Assembly: GCA_028818375.1 (NCBI GenBank)
Contig: JAPPOB010000005.1
Span: 207,916-271,915, forward strand
Direction of reading: 5' to 3'
Source of the DNA: Anaerolineaceae bacterium
Lineage (GTDB): Bacteria; Chloroflexota; Anaerolineae; Aggregatilineales; Phototrophicaceae
Length of the DNA stretch: 64,000 nt
In this document: in pieces, positions 17,676-25,994 of the stretch
Position numbering within the stretch: position 1 is the stretch's first letter
Layout of the letters: the number at the start of each line of letters is the position of its first letter
Notes under the pieces: model-generated
What the model was told of the DNA's origin: nothing
Database searches by the model: none
Seen by the model: the letters and a program-made list of their open reading frames with translations, nothing else
Program-made: the position numbers and the translations under genes

Positions 17676-18560
17676 ATGCGACTGGGGATGTGCAGCGCCT
17701 TCCTGCCGGAAAACATCAACGACTTCACACCGCAGCTTTGCCGCCGCGTGCGCGACCTTGGCTTCAGCGGCGTGTTCGTCCGCACCCGCCAGAACGACCC
17801 GCACACGACCACGCGGGCGGAGGCGCAACGATTCCGCGACCTGCTGGCCGACGAGAACCTGCGCCTCTTCCAGGGCACTGGCTACTGGCAGAACCTCGTC
17901 ACCGACGACGAGCACCGACGGCGCGAAGCCGTGCGCACATTGCAGGCCGCCCTGCGTCTGGCCGGCTGGCTCGGCGCGCGCGGCATCGACACCGGCCCCG
18001 GCTCCATGAGTCCCCATGGCCCCTGGGCGCCGCATCCCGACAACTGGACGCCCCTCGCCCGCCGCCAGCTGATCCGCAGCCTGCGCGAGGCCGCGCCCGC
18101 CGCCGAAGACGCCGGCGTCTACCTCAGCGTCGAATGCCACCAGACCGTCACTCTCGAATCGCCGGAAGTCGCCCTGGAGGTGATAAACGCCGTCGACTCG
18201 CCCTGGGTGCGCATCGATTACGACTCGGCCAACTGGCTTGACATGCGCAGTGCGTGGGACAGCAGCAGCGCCCTCAACCACCATTTTGACCTGCTGGGCG
18301 AGCACATCGTCAGTTGCCACGCCAAGGACGTTTTCGTCGAACCGCGCCTGGTGATTCACGTCAGCGACGGCTGCGCCGGCCGCGGTCTGGTCGATTTCCG
18401 CACGCTCTGCCGCCGCATGCACGAGCTGTCGCCGGATTACCCGGTCATCATCGAGGGCGCAGAGACCGAAGACCTGCCCGAAGTCAGCGCCTTCTTCCAC
18501 GGCATAGCCGCGGAACTGGATCTGCCCCTGCTCGACGCCGACGAAGAGGCGCCGGCATGA
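17676..18560 (+). CDS. Sugar phosphate isomerase/epimerase family (xylose-isomerase-like TIM barrel)
   Basis: 294 residues with the AP-endonuclease-2/xylose-isomerase-like TIM-barrel pattern: LGFSGVFVRTR early, ARGIDTGPGSM, VYLSVECHQT (metal-ligand Glu on a strand), VRIDYDSANWLD (Asp), IVSCHAKDVFV (His, Lys) and YPVIIEGAE (final Glu). Such proteins isomerise or epimerise sugars or keto-acids with a divalent metal. Substrate unknown. A G-rich AGGGGG precedes the ATG. The stop overlaps the start of the next gene (SDR) by ATGA, so the two act in one pathway. Confidence 0.88.
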   Translation: MRLGMCSAFLPENINDFTPQLCRRVRDLGFSGVFVRTRQNDPHTTTRAEAQRFRDLLADENLRLFQGTGYWQNLVTDDEHRRREAVRTLQAALRLAGWLGARGIDTGPGSMSPHGPWAPHPDNWTPLARRQLIRSLREAAPAAEDAGVYLSVECHQTVTLESPEVALEVINAVDSPWVRIDYDSANWLDMRSAWDSSSALNHHFDLLGEHIVSCHAKDVFVEPRLVIHVSDGCAGRGLVDFRTLCRRMHELSPDYPVIIEGAETEDLPEVSAFFHGIAAELDLPLLDADEEAPA

Positions 18561-19312
18561 GCGAGCTGCGCTTCGCGGCGCCCGTCGAAGGCCGCGTCGC
18601 CCTCGTCACCGGCGGCGCGCGCGGCATCGGCCGCGCCACGGCCCTGCGCATCGCCCGCGAGGGACGCGACGTCGCCCTGCTGGACCTGCTGGGCGACGAA
18701 GGCGCCGAAACTGTCGCCGCCATCGAGGCCCTGGGTCAGCGCGCCATCACCCTGCGCGCCGACGTGACGGACGAGGCCGCCGTACACGAGGCCGTGGCGC
18801 AGACCGTCGCGCAGTTGGGCCGCCTCGACATCCTCGTCTGCTGCGCCGGCGTGCTGGGCGCGGAAGTGCCCTTCATGGAACAGACGGCGGCCGATTTCGA
18901 CCGCGTCATGCGCATCAACGTCTACGGCGTGTTTTACGCGCATCAGGCCGCCGTGCCGCACATGCTGGAGCGCGGCTGGGGCCGCTGCGTGACCATCACC
19001 TCGGGCGCGCGCATGGGCGGCACGCACGTCGTGCCCTATTCCTGCTCCAAGGGCGCCGTCTGGTCGATGGTGCGGGCCCTGGGAAACGCCTGGCCGCGGC
19101 AGAACGTTTTCGTCAACGGTGTGGAACCGGGTCGCGCCCTGACCGACATGGTCGTGCCGCGCTTCTCGCAGGAGTTTCTGGACGATCCGCCGACCGCCAT
19201 CGGCCGTTACTCCGACGCCGAAGAAGTCGCGGAGGTGATTGAGTTCCTCTGCTCCGAGCGCAACACCTATACCACGGGCTCGGTCTGGAGCGTCAAGGGT
19301 CAGAGCGGGTAG
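18557..19312 (+). CDS. SDR family NAD(P)-dependent oxidoreductase
   Basis: 251 residues, classical SDR. Seen: VALVTGGARGIGRATAL (cofactor motif TGGARGIG, 18-25), DILVCCAGVLG (NAG variant, 91-101), S149 in TITSGARM and the Tyr-Lys pair VPYSCSKGAV (Y161, K165), then the NGVEPGRALTDM segment. Reduces or oxidises a hydroxy/keto group, probably of the sugar handled by the TIM-barrel protein encoded just upstream (ATGA overlap). The start at 18557 is fixed by this overlap and by the fold's N-terminus; the longer open frame to 18314 is not coding. Confidence 0.9.
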   Translation: MSELRFAAPVEGRVALVTGGARGIGRATALRIAREGRDVALLDLLGDEGAETVAAIEALGQRAITLRADVTDEAAVHEAVAQTVAQLGRLDILVCCAGVLGAEVPFMEQTAADFDRVMRINVYGVFYAHQAAVPHMLERGWGRCVTITSGARMGGTHVVPYSCSKGAVWSMVRALGNAWPRQNVFVNGVEPGRALTDMVVPRFSQEFLDDPPTAIGRYSDAEEVAEVIEFLCSERNTYTTGSVWSVKGQSG

Positions 19313-19346
19313 GGGCCCTTTTCGCGCCCTGCAGCGTGAGCCCTCT

Positions 19347-20219
19347 TTACCCGTACCACTCCATGAAGCGACCCACCGAGGCGCGGAAGCCGTCCTCGAA
19401 GGTCCCGCCTGACGGACGGTAGACGCTCTCCAGCGACACGACGCCCTCGTAGCCGTCGCGCCGCAGCGCCGCGGCGATCGTCGGCAGGCGCGGCCCGATG
19501 TCGCCATGGCCGAAGGGCACGAAGTCCGCGCGCGCATGGGCGATGTTGACGATCACGTCCTTGATGTGCAGGTGACCCAGCAGGCTGCCGTCGGGCCCCT
19601 GCAGCGCCTCGTAGGCGTCGGGCCAGGCGGGCTCGTTGCAGTAAAGCCCGTTGCCGGGGTCCCAGAGCAGCTTCAGACGCGTCGTGCCCAGTTCCCCGAT
19701 CAGTTTGCGCGCCAGCCAGGCGGAGGTGATCATGGCGTTGTTGCCATTCTCGACCACCAGGTTGGCGTCCATGGCTTCAGCGATTTCGATGGCCGGCGCC
19801 ATCAGATGCAGCAGCCTGTCCCAGGCGCCGGCGGTGATGATCCACTCGTCGGCGCCGTTGGCGCCGAAGAGGATCATCTCCTTGCGGAAGCTCATCACGC
19901 GCACCAGCGGGCAGTGCAGCGCCTGCGCGAAGTCGATGCAGCGCCGCAACGCGTCCAGCTGCTGCCGGTATACGCTGGAATCGCGCTCCAGCTCGCCCGT
20001 GACCAGACCGGCAAAAATGTGGCGCGAGATGCAGGGGACTTTCAGCCCGTGCGCCTGCAGCAGGTCCTGCAAGCGCCCCGTCTGCGCGTCGTTGAGGTCG
20101 CCGACTTCAAGATCGTCGATGTACTGCAACTCGGCGTATTCCAGGTCGAATTCGTTCATCACCGAGAAGGCATGCTCCGGGTTGCGGCTGATGCCGTCCG
20201 TGATCACCCCGAGCTTCAT
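19347..20219 (-). CDS. Sugar phosphate isomerase/epimerase family (TIM barrel), second paralogue
   Basis: 290 residues. TIM-barrel metal-dependent isomerase-like pattern: GVITDGISRNPEHAF, FDLEYAELQYID, CPLVRVMSFRKE, NLVVENGNNAM (Glu on a strand), TRLKLLWDPGNGL (Asp), HLHIKDVIVN (His/Lys) and EGVVSLESVY (Glu). Not closely similar to the 17676 gene. It is downstream of and overlaps (ATGA) the 3-hydroxyisobutyrate-dehydrogenase-like gene at 20216-21115, suggesting oxidation of a hydroxyacid coupled to isomerisation. Convergent with the SDR gene, 34 nt apart. Confidence 0.87.
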   Translation of the reverse strand: MKLGVITDGISRNPEHAFSVMNEFDLEYAELQYIDDLEVGDLNDAQTGRLQDLLQAHGLKVPCISRHIFAGLVTGELERDSSVYRQQLDALRRCIDFAQALHCPLVRVMSFRKEMILFGANGADEWIITAGAWDRLLHLMAPAIEIAEAMDANLVVENGNNAMITSAWLARKLIGELGTTRLKLLWDPGNGLYCNEPAWPDAYEALQGPDGSLLGHLHIKDVIVNIAHARADFVPFGHGDIGPRLPTIAAALRRDGYEGVVSLESVYRPSGGTFEDGFRASVGRFMEWYG

Positions 20220-21115
20220 CGCTGCACCTCCACGCCGGAAATCGACTCGAGTATCTTGACCACGCTGGTGTTGCCCTCCCCGGGGAAGCGGCTGATGCCG
20301 GCCTTGAACAGTTCCCAGGCGGCGGCGGTGGCGAAAAGCGGCGCGCCCGTCTCGCGCCCGAGGGCCATGGAGATGCCAAGGTCCTTGGTCATCGTCCCGA
20401 TTTGGCTACCGGTATCGACGAAGCGACGCTCCAGCACCAGCTCAGCGTTTTCCCGGTAGAAGGGAGAGCTGCCCGCGGCGGTGTTCCTGATAACGTCGAA
20501 GAGGACCTGCCCCGGGACGTCCGCGCTGGCGCCCAGGGCCAGCGACTCGAAGATGGCGACAAAGGTGAGCCCGATGAAGGACTGCAGGCAGGCCTTCACC
20601 GTCTGCCCCATGCCCGGCTCCTCGCCGACGTGGAAAATCTTCTCGCCCACGGCCGCCAGCACGTCCTGCTGCGCGGCGAACACGTCACCGGCGGCGGCGG
20701 CCATCAGGGTCAGCGTGCCGCCCTCCGCGCCGGAGCGTCCGCCGCTGACCGGGCAGTCAATCAGACCCAGGCCGCTACCCTCCAACAGCAGCGCCGCCTG
20801 GCGCATCTCGCGCGGTTCGATGGTCGCGGTGACGATGATCGTCCCGCCCGGCGCCATACCCGTCAGCAGGCCATCCTCGCCCTGCAGCAGATCCATCACC
20901 TGCTGCCCGTTCATCACCATAATGAAGACCGTATCCGAGACGCGTCCGACATTCGCGGCGCCGGCGGCGCTTTTTCCGCCCGCCTCTTCCAGCATAGACA
21001 TGCGCTCCGGCCGCAGGTCCAGGCCCGTCAGCGGAAAGCCGGCCGCCAGCAGGTTGCGCGCCATGCCCATGCCCATGTCACCCAGACCGATGAAGCCCAA
21101 CTGTTTCGTCACCAT
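20216..21115 (-). CDS. 3-hydroxyisobutyrate dehydrogenase family oxidoreductase, copy 1
   Basis: 299 residues. NAD(P)-dependent beta-hydroxyacid dehydrogenase: LGFIGLGDMGMGMARNLLAA (dinucleotide fold), DCPVSGGRSGAEGG (substrate-binding DxPVSGG), GMGQTVKACLQS (the catalytic Lys context) and the C-terminal LGISMALGRETGAPLF. Oxidises 3-hydroxyacids to semialdehydes or 2-oxo products, or tartronate semialdehyde to glycerate in reverse (family). One of three neighbouring same-strand paralogues. Its stop overlaps the downstream isomerase start. No clear Shine-Dalgarno; the upstream 242-nt gap carries intergenic repeat-like palindromes. Confidence 0.9.
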   Translation of the reverse strand: MVTKQLGFIGLGDMGMGMARNLLAAGFPLTGLDLRPERMSMLEEAGGKSAAGAANVGRVSDTVFIMVMNGQQVMDLLQGEDGLLTGMAPGGTIIVTATIEPREMRQAALLLEGSGLGLIDCPVSGGRSGAEGGTLTLMAAAAGDVFAAQQDVLAAVGEKIFHVGEEPGMGQTVKACLQSFIGLTFVAIFESLALGASADVPGQVLFDVIRNTAAGSSPFYRENAELVLERRFVDTGSQIGTMTKDLGISMALGRETGAPLFATAAAWELFKAGISRFPGEGNTSVVKILESISGVEVQR

Positions 21116-21357
21116 AAATCATAGTCCGTTTGTCAAAAGGAGAAAGGAACCCGCGCGAACTATCCTGCATCCGGCTACCTGGCGCAAGGAACTGCGGGGA
21201 ACGACCGCGATTCAGTTTATGTTGAATTGCCCTCACCCCCAGGCACCTTACCCGCTCAGTCGCGGGAGCCCTTCCCTCAGGGAGAGGGAGAGCATCTGTG
21301 GGAGTGCGCGGTTGAGCGGGAAAAGGACCGACGCCTGCACCGGGCCTCCCAGGCCAG
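21116..21357. other. 242-nt gap with an intergenic palindrome
   Basis: No ORF with family resemblance. It contains a GC-rich imperfect hairpin (CCCTTCCCT-c-AGGGAGAGGG, about 21270-21289) of a kind that also appears in other gaps (14701, 30273). TTGACA followed by TATGAT lies just before the downstream ATG but the spacing is wrong for a promoter. Confidence 0.4.
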
Positions 21358-22236
21358 TCACCCCTCCAGCAACTTGATTAGACTCTGCTTGTCTTCATCG
21401 GGGAAGCGTTCCGCGGCGGCTTTCACCAGTTCGAACGTTGCGTCGGTTACCCTGAGCGACGCGCCGGTCTCCCGCCCCGTTTGCAGGCACAGGTCGAGGT
21501 CCTTGGCCGTGTAGCGGATCTGGTTGTCCGTGCCGCTGAAGCGCCGCGACAGGACGTGGTCCGCCAGTTCGCGAAAGTGGCCCGCCCCGTCGTCCTCGCC
21601 TCCGCCGCCGAAGACTTCACGCAGCGCCGCGTCGGAAACCCTGGCGCGCCTGGCCAGAGACAGCGCCTCCATCAGCCCTGCGCTGTTGACCGCGTAATGG
21701 AGCAGCGAAGCCAGCTTCAGCGCCTGTCCCTGACCCGCCTGCTCGCCGACATGCAGCAGGTGGCCGCCCATCGCTGCCAGCACGTCCCGCTGCGCGTCAA
21801 TGTCCGCCGCGGGCCCGGCTGCGTAAAGCCCCAGCGCGCCGGCTTCGGCGACGCGCCGCCCGCCGCTGACCGGGCAATCCAGCCAGCGCAGGCCCTTCGC
21901 CTCCAGCGACGTCGCCGCCCTGCGCATCACGGCCGGCCCGACGGTCGCGCAGACGATGACCGTCCCGCCCGGCCGCATCCCCGCCAGAAGACCGTCGGCG
22001 CCCTGTAGCACGTCCAGCAGTTGCCCGGCATCGAAGGGCATCAGGACCGCGACGTCGGATGCGCGCCCGATGTCGGCCGGGCTGTCAGCGACCGCGCCAC
22101 CGGCCTGCGCCAGCATGGCCCCGCGTTCCCTGCGCAGGTCCAGCCCCACCAGCGGGAAGCCGGCCGCCAGCAGGTTGCGCGCCATGCCCATGCCCATCTC
22201 GCCAAGGCCGATGAGACCCACACGTTTCTGGATCAT
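21358..22236 (-). CDS. 3-hydroxyisobutyrate dehydrogenase family oxidoreductase, copy 2
   Basis: 292 residues, same fold as its neighbours: VGLIGLGEMGMGMARNLLAA, DCPVSGGRRVAEAG, GQGQALKLASLLHY (catalytic Lys) and LDLCLQTGRETGASL. Substrate loops differ from copies 1 and 3 (for example GGGEDDGAGHF near residue 215), so a distinct hydroxyacid is likely. GGAAAGAG precedes ATG 22236 by 4 nt. Lies 112 nt downstream of copy 3 and 242 nt upstream of copy 1. Confidence 0.9.
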   Translation of the reverse strand: MIQKRVGLIGLGEMGMGMARNLLAAGFPLVGLDLRRERGAMLAQAGGAVADSPADIGRASDVAVLMPFDAGQLLDVLQGADGLLAGMRPGGTVIVCATVGPAVMRRAATSLEAKGLRWLDCPVSGGRRVAEAGALGLYAAGPAADIDAQRDVLAAMGGHLLHVGEQAGQGQALKLASLLHYAVNSAGLMEALSLARRARVSDAALREVFGGGGEDDGAGHFRELADHVLSRRFSGTDNQIRYTAKDLDLCLQTGRETGASLRVTDATFELVKAAAERFPDEDKQSLIKLLEG

Positions 22237-22348
22237 TGCACTCTTTCCATTATCCGATGGTTCAGGTCTGTCATGTGATTTGACGCCCGGGAAAAGTCCC
22301 TCCGGGTTCCTTCTGACCAGGGCAGCGGGATTCAGGACGAGGGTCTCA

Positions 22349-23278
22349 CTAGCCGAAGTCCGGCATCGGCGACTGCCGCTCCACCGTCACGCCGGTGACC
22401 GCCTCCAGCATCTTGATCACGCTCTGCTTGTCCTCGTCCGGGTATCGCGCGAAGCCCGCCTTGATCAGTTCATGGGCCGCAGTGGTGGTGAAGAGCGGCG
22501 CGCCACATTCGTGCCCCATGGCCACGCTGATGCCGACGTCCTTGGCCGTCACGCTGATCTGGCTGCCGGTGTCGACGAAGTCGCGCGCGAAGACGGCGTC
22601 GACCAGCTTGCGGAAGAAGCCGGTCTCACCCGCCTGGATGGCGCTGCGGCGAAAAACGTCATGCAAAATGTCGCCGGGGATGCCGGCGCCGGCGCCGAGG
22701 GCCAGGGCCTCCAGCATGGCAATCGAACTGGTGTACATGAAGGCCTGCAGCGCCGCCTTGGTCGTTTGGCCCATGCCCGGCTCCTCGCCGACGTGCTGCA
22801 CCGTGTGCGCCAGGGTGTCCAGCACATCGCGCTGCGCCATGAGGTCCTCGCCGGCAGCGCCGACCATCAATGCCAGCTGGCCGGTCGGCGCCGTCGTGCG
22901 CCCGCCGCTGACCGCGCAGTCCATGGCGCGCAGGCCCTTCTGCGCCAGCACGGCCGCCGCCGCGCGCACCTCGCGCGGCTCGATGGTCGAGGTGATGATG
23001 ACCGTCCCGCCCGATGCCATGCCCGCGGCCAGGCCGTCGTCACCCTGCAGCGACTCCAGCACCTGCCGGCCGTTGAAGACCATCACGATGACGGTGTCGG
23101 CTGCCTGCCCGACCGCTTTCGGGCTCGCCGCGCCGGTTCCGCCTTCCGCTTCCAGCAGCGTCGCCCGTTCCGGCCTGACGTCGCAACCCGTCACCGGATA
23201 GCCCGCCGTCAGCAGGCAACGCGCCATCGCCAAGCCCATATCTCCCAGCCCGATTACACCCAGTCGTTTGCTCGCCAT
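22349..23278 (-). CDS. 3-hydroxyisobutyrate dehydrogenase family oxidoreductase, copy 3
   Basis: 309 residues: LGVIGLGDMGLAMARCLLTA, DCAVSGGRTTAPTG (the usual Pro of DxPVSGG is Ala), GMGQTTKAALQAFMY (catalytic Lys) and VGISVAMGHECGAPLF. First of three tandem genes; AGAAGGG lies 5 nt before ATG 23278. It is divergent from the amidohydrolase gene across a 287-nt repeat-containing gap. The C-terminus ends in a short Met/Arg/Gln tail not seen in the other two. Confidence 0.9.
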   Translation of the reverse strand: MASKRLGVIGLGDMGLAMARCLLTAGYPVTGCDVRPERATLLEAEGGTGAASPKAVGQAADTVIVMVFNGRQVLESLQGDDGLAAGMASGGTVIITSTIEPREVRAAAAVLAQKGLRAMDCAVSGGRTTAPTGQLALMVGAAGEDLMAQRDVLDTLAHTVQHVGEEPGMGQTTKAALQAFMYTSSIAMLEALALGAGAGIPGDILHDVFRRSAIQAGETGFFRKLVDAVFARDFVDTGSQISVTAKDVGISVAMGHECGAPLFTTTAAHELIKAGFARYPDEDKQSVIKMLEAVTGVTVERQSPMPDFG

Positions 23279-23382
23279 ATGACCCTTCTCTTTTCCCTGG
23301 CTGAAGTCTTGCGCTCAATTTGAATGAACTATCCTGCATTCACGCGCGGGGCACAAGGAATTGCAATCATCGGGAGCAAGGC

Positions 23383-23430
23383 GGGCGACATGATATGTCG
23401 CCCTTACACCATCCGCCGCAGGGGCGATTT
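23383..23430. repeat. Dispersed hairpin repeat, copy 2 (GGGCGACAT / GGGCGATTT)
   Basis: GGGCGACAT-gat-ATGTCGCCC (23383-23403) is a perfect 9-bp hairpin identical in stem to the second hairpin of copy 1 (13694-13714). The half-site GGGGCGATTT follows at 23421-23430. With copy 1 this defines a dispersed intergenic repeat. Confidence 0.75.
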
Positions 23431-23490
23431 ACCGAACTCGTCACTCCCGGCATGATGCGTGGTCGCGGCCCCGGCTGCCCCTGCGGGATG

Positions 23491-23531
23491 CTATCCCGCG
23501 GGATGCTTCGGGCAGGGTCCCTCGCTATACT
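23491..23531 (+). repeat. 34-bp promoter repeat, single copy upstream of amidohydrolase
   Basis: Carries the CCCGCGGGATGCTTCGGGC ... CTCGCTATACT pattern that is tandemly repeated at 52190-52325 and present once at 31793-31821. It includes the perfect 12-bp palindrome ATCCCGCGGGAT. It ends 34 nt before the amidohydrolase ATG. Confidence 0.75.
23503..23531 (+). promoter_or_regulatory. Repeat-borne promoter of the amidohydrolase gene
   Basis: ATGCTT, 17 nt, TATACT. The -35 is a poor TTGACA match, but element spacing is identical in the copies at 31793 and 52217. The -10 ends 34 nt before ATG 23566. Confidence 0.5.
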
Positions 23532-23565
23532 CGCGGCACACGACCATGACAGGACAGGATGCCCC

Positions 23566-24528
23566 ATGTACCTCGGTCTGGAGATCATCGACTTTCACGT
23601 CCACTTCCCCACGCGCAAACCCATGTTCGGCGGCCCGCACGGCCCGGGACCGAACCGGCGCAGCGAATACGTTGAACGGCGGGGCGAACGACGCGCGAAA
23701 ATCGCCCGGGAACTGGCCATGGACTACAACCGGCACTGGCGTCTGACCTGGGGTTTCGACCCGCCGGAGAGCGACCCGCCCGACGATGAGACCCAGGCCG
23801 ACCGCTGGGCCGCCGAACTTGAGCGCTACGGCCTGCGCGCCGTCGGTTTCGTCACCGGCGGCGGCAATGACCACCTGGCCGGCATCGTCGCGCGCCACCC
23901 GGCCAGGTTCGTCGGCTTCGCCCACAACTACCTCTTCGGAGAGGACGCGGCGCAGGAAGTGAAGCGCGGCGTCGAGGAGCTTGGTCTGCGCGGCTACAAG
24001 CTGCTGGCCCCGGCGCTGGACCGGCCCATCGAGGATGAGGCCGGTTACCCCGTCTGGGAGATGTGCGGCGAGCTGGATATCCCGGTGCTGGTGCACTTCG
24101 GCATCCTCGGCAGCGGCGGCGGCGTCCCCTGGCACGAGAACATCAATCCGCTCAAGCTTTACACCGTCGCCCGCGATTTCCCGGAGGTCACCTTCGTCAT
24201 TCCCCACTTCGGCTGCGCCTGGATCCGCGAGACGCTGCAGCTCTGCTGGGCCTGCGGCAACGTCTGCATCGATACCTCCGGCTCCAACCAGTGGGTGCGC
24301 TGGGTCGATGGCGAATGGAATACGAAGAAGCTTTTTCGCAAGTACGTGGAGACCATCGGCGCCGAGCGCATCATCTTCGGCAGCGACTCCAGCTACTTCC
24401 CGCGCGGCTTCGCCATCCGCTACCTGCAGGACCAGATCCGCGACTGCCGCGAACTGGGCCTCACCGACGAGCAGTTGCGCGCCATCTTCAGCGCGAACGC
24501 TGCGCGCCTGTTGAAGCTGGGCAACTAG
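23566..24528 (+). CDS. Amidohydrolase (TIM-barrel metal-dependent hydrolase/decarboxylase) family protein
   Basis: 320 residues of the amidohydrolase-2 type (ACMSD-like; decarboxylases, lactonases and hydrolases). Seen: IIDFHVHFPTRKP (HxH metal site, about residues 8-20), FVTGGGNDHLAG, FVGFAHNYLFGED, RGYKLLAP, IPVLVHFGILG, VTFVIPHFGCAW (His) and IIFGSDSSYFPRG (metal-binding Asp), finishing with IFSANAARLLKL. Start ATG 23566 has AGGA 8 nt upstream; the frame is open to 23320 but that part is repeat DNA. Role: probably lactone or hydroxyacid hydrolysis in the nearby sugar-acid catabolic region. Confidence 0.88.
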   Translation: MYLGLEIIDFHVHFPTRKPMFGGPHGPGPNRRSEYVERRGERRAKIARELAMDYNRHWRLTWGFDPPESDPPDDETQADRWAAELERYGLRAVGFVTGGGNDHLAGIVARHPARFVGFAHNYLFGEDAAQEVKRGVEELGLRGYKLLAPALDRPIEDEAGYPVWEMCGELDIPVLVHFGILGSGGGVPWHENINPLKLYTVARDFPEVTFVIPHFGCAWIRETLQLCWACGNVCIDTSGSNQWVRWVDGEWNTKKLFRKYVETIGAERIIFGSDSSYFPRGFAIRYLQDQIRDCRELGLTDEQLRAIFSANAARLLKLGN

Positions 24529-24535
24529 CCGGCGT

Positions 24536-24564
24536 TTGCCGGGACCTGCCGCAGACGCTAGAAT
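24536..24564 (+). promoter_or_regulatory. Sigma70-type promoter of the sugar ABC transporter operon
   Basis: TTGCCG, 17 nt, TAGAAT; the -10 ends 46 nt before ATG 24611. It begins 8 nt after the amidohydrolase stop, so the transporter has its own promoter. Confidence 0.55.
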
Positions 24565-24610
24565 CGCCTTCGACAGCGTGTTTTTCCGTAACGCAGGAAA
24601 CAGGAGACGA

Positions 24611-25903
24611 ATGATGAACAAGGTCCGTTTGATGTTGATGCTTGTCGGCCTGCTGGCGCTATCCGGCGCCGCGCTCGCCGACGGGCATGTCGTCGAGATC
24701 GAGTACTGGCAGTACAACTTCGGGGTCCGCGTCGACGCCATGAACGCGCTCATCGAGCAGTTCCACGAGGCCAACCCCGACGTCCGCGTGCTTCATAACA
24801 GCGAATTTCCCTACGCCAACTTCCGTGACGAACTGGCCGCCTCGGCGCCCGCCGGCGTGGGGCCGGACGTCGTGACGCTCTTCTACGGCTGGATCCCGGC
24901 CTTCGTGGATGCGGGCTATCTGGTGCCGCTGCCGGCCGAGGACTTCCCGGAAGAATGGATCGAGAGTCACTTCTCGCCCATGGTCGCCAATTCGAAGTTT
25001 GAGGGTTCCTACTGGGCTGTCCCGACCGCCGTGCGTTCGCTGGCCCTCTTCTGGAACAAGGACATCTTCGAGGCCGCCGGACTCGACCCCGAGACGCCGC
25101 CCGCTACCCTCGACGAGTTCGTAGATATCGCCATCGCCACGACCACCTACGATGGCGACGCCGAGATCATGAACATCACGCAGCAGGGCTACGCGCCGCA
25201 GCTCTCCGGCCAAGCGCACCACTGGTTCCGCGAAGTGCTGCTGCGCCAGTACGGCGGCGTCCCCTACAACGAGGACAACACCGAGGTGCTCTTCAACAGC
25301 CCCGAGGGCTGTGAGGCCTTCGCCTGGCTGGCCAGCTTCGAGACCGAGCACAAGACCGGCAGCAACGACCTCTTCAATGGCGCGACCGAGTCCTTTCTCA
25401 CTGGCACGGCCGCTCTGCATATCGACGGTTCCTTCCGCCTCGGCGCCATCGCCAAGGACTACCCGGACCTGAACTTCGGAGTGGCCGAACTGCCCGTCGG
25501 CCCCAATGGCGAACGCAGCACCTTCGGCTCCTACTGGACGCACGGCATCACGCGCCGCGCCGCCGCTGACGAGGCGCGCATGGAGGCCGCCACGCGCTTT
25601 CTGCAGTTCATCACCACCGCCGAGGCCGGCGCCCTGTGGGTGGACATGGTCGGCGAACTGCCGGCGCAGCTCGAGTCGATTGGCGATCCCGAGTTGCAGG
25701 CCGATCCGCGACTGGGCGCCTTCACCGCCGGTCTGGAGTATGCCCACGCGACCTTCTTCGTTGATGAGGCGCAGCAGCGGCAGCACCTGATTGACGCCTT
25801 CGATCTCATCCGCCTGGGTGGCATGGACGCCTGCGACGCGCTGGCCGAAGGCGCCGCGCTGGAACAGGCCCTGCTCGACGACTTCTGGGCCGGACGCGGC
25901 TAG
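24611..25903 (+). CDS. Extracellular sugar-binding protein of an ABC importer (SBP family 1)
   Basis: 430 residues. Secreted or membrane-tethered binding protein that delivers a carbohydrate to the following two permeases. Seen: signal peptide (KVRLMLMLVGLLALSGAALA, about 3-24) with no lipobox cysteine, then IEYWQYNFGVRVDAMNALIE, PDVVTLFYGWIPAFVDAGYL, WAVPTAVRSLALFWNKDIFE (the classic ALxxNKDLF segment), FLTGTAALHIDGSFRLG and AATRFLQFITTAEAG. AGGAG lies just upstream; ATG 24611 and ATG 24614 are both possible. The ligand is unknown. Confidence 0.92.
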   Translation: MMNKVRLMLMLVGLLALSGAALADGHVVEIEYWQYNFGVRVDAMNALIEQFHEANPDVRVLHNSEFPYANFRDELAASAPAGVGPDVVTLFYGWIPAFVDAGYLVPLPAEDFPEEWIESHFSPMVANSKFEGSYWAVPTAVRSLALFWNKDIFEAAGLDPETPPATLDEFVDIAIATTTYDGDAEIMNITQQGYAPQLSGQAHHWFREVLLRQYGGVPYNEDNTEVLFNSPEGCEAFAWLASFETEHKTGSNDLFNGATESFLTGTAALHIDGSFRLGAIAKDYPDLNFGVAELPVGPNGERSTFGSYWTHGITRRAAADEARMEAATRFLQFITTAEAGALWVDMVGELPAQLESIGDPELQADPRLGAFTAGLEYAHATFFVDEAQQRQHLIDAFDLIRLGGMDACDALAEGAALEQALLDDFWAGRG

Positions 25904-25931
25904 GCCCGCCCCGGCTGTCGCAAACACAGGT

Positions 25932-25968
25932 TTCAGGCAGTCCGGCCCACGCGGTCGGGCTGCCTGAA
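25932..25968 (+). other. Stem-loop between binding-protein and permease genes
   Basis: TTCAGGCAG pairs perfectly with CTGCCTGAA, and inner CCG/CGG add to the stem. The hairpin lies 28 nt after the binding-protein stop and 26 nt before the first permease. Such hairpins stabilise the SBP message or partly terminate transcription so that binding protein exceeds permease (known for mal-type operons). Confidence 0.7.
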
Positions 25969-25994
25969 GCCACAGCAACTCACCAGGAGGCCCG

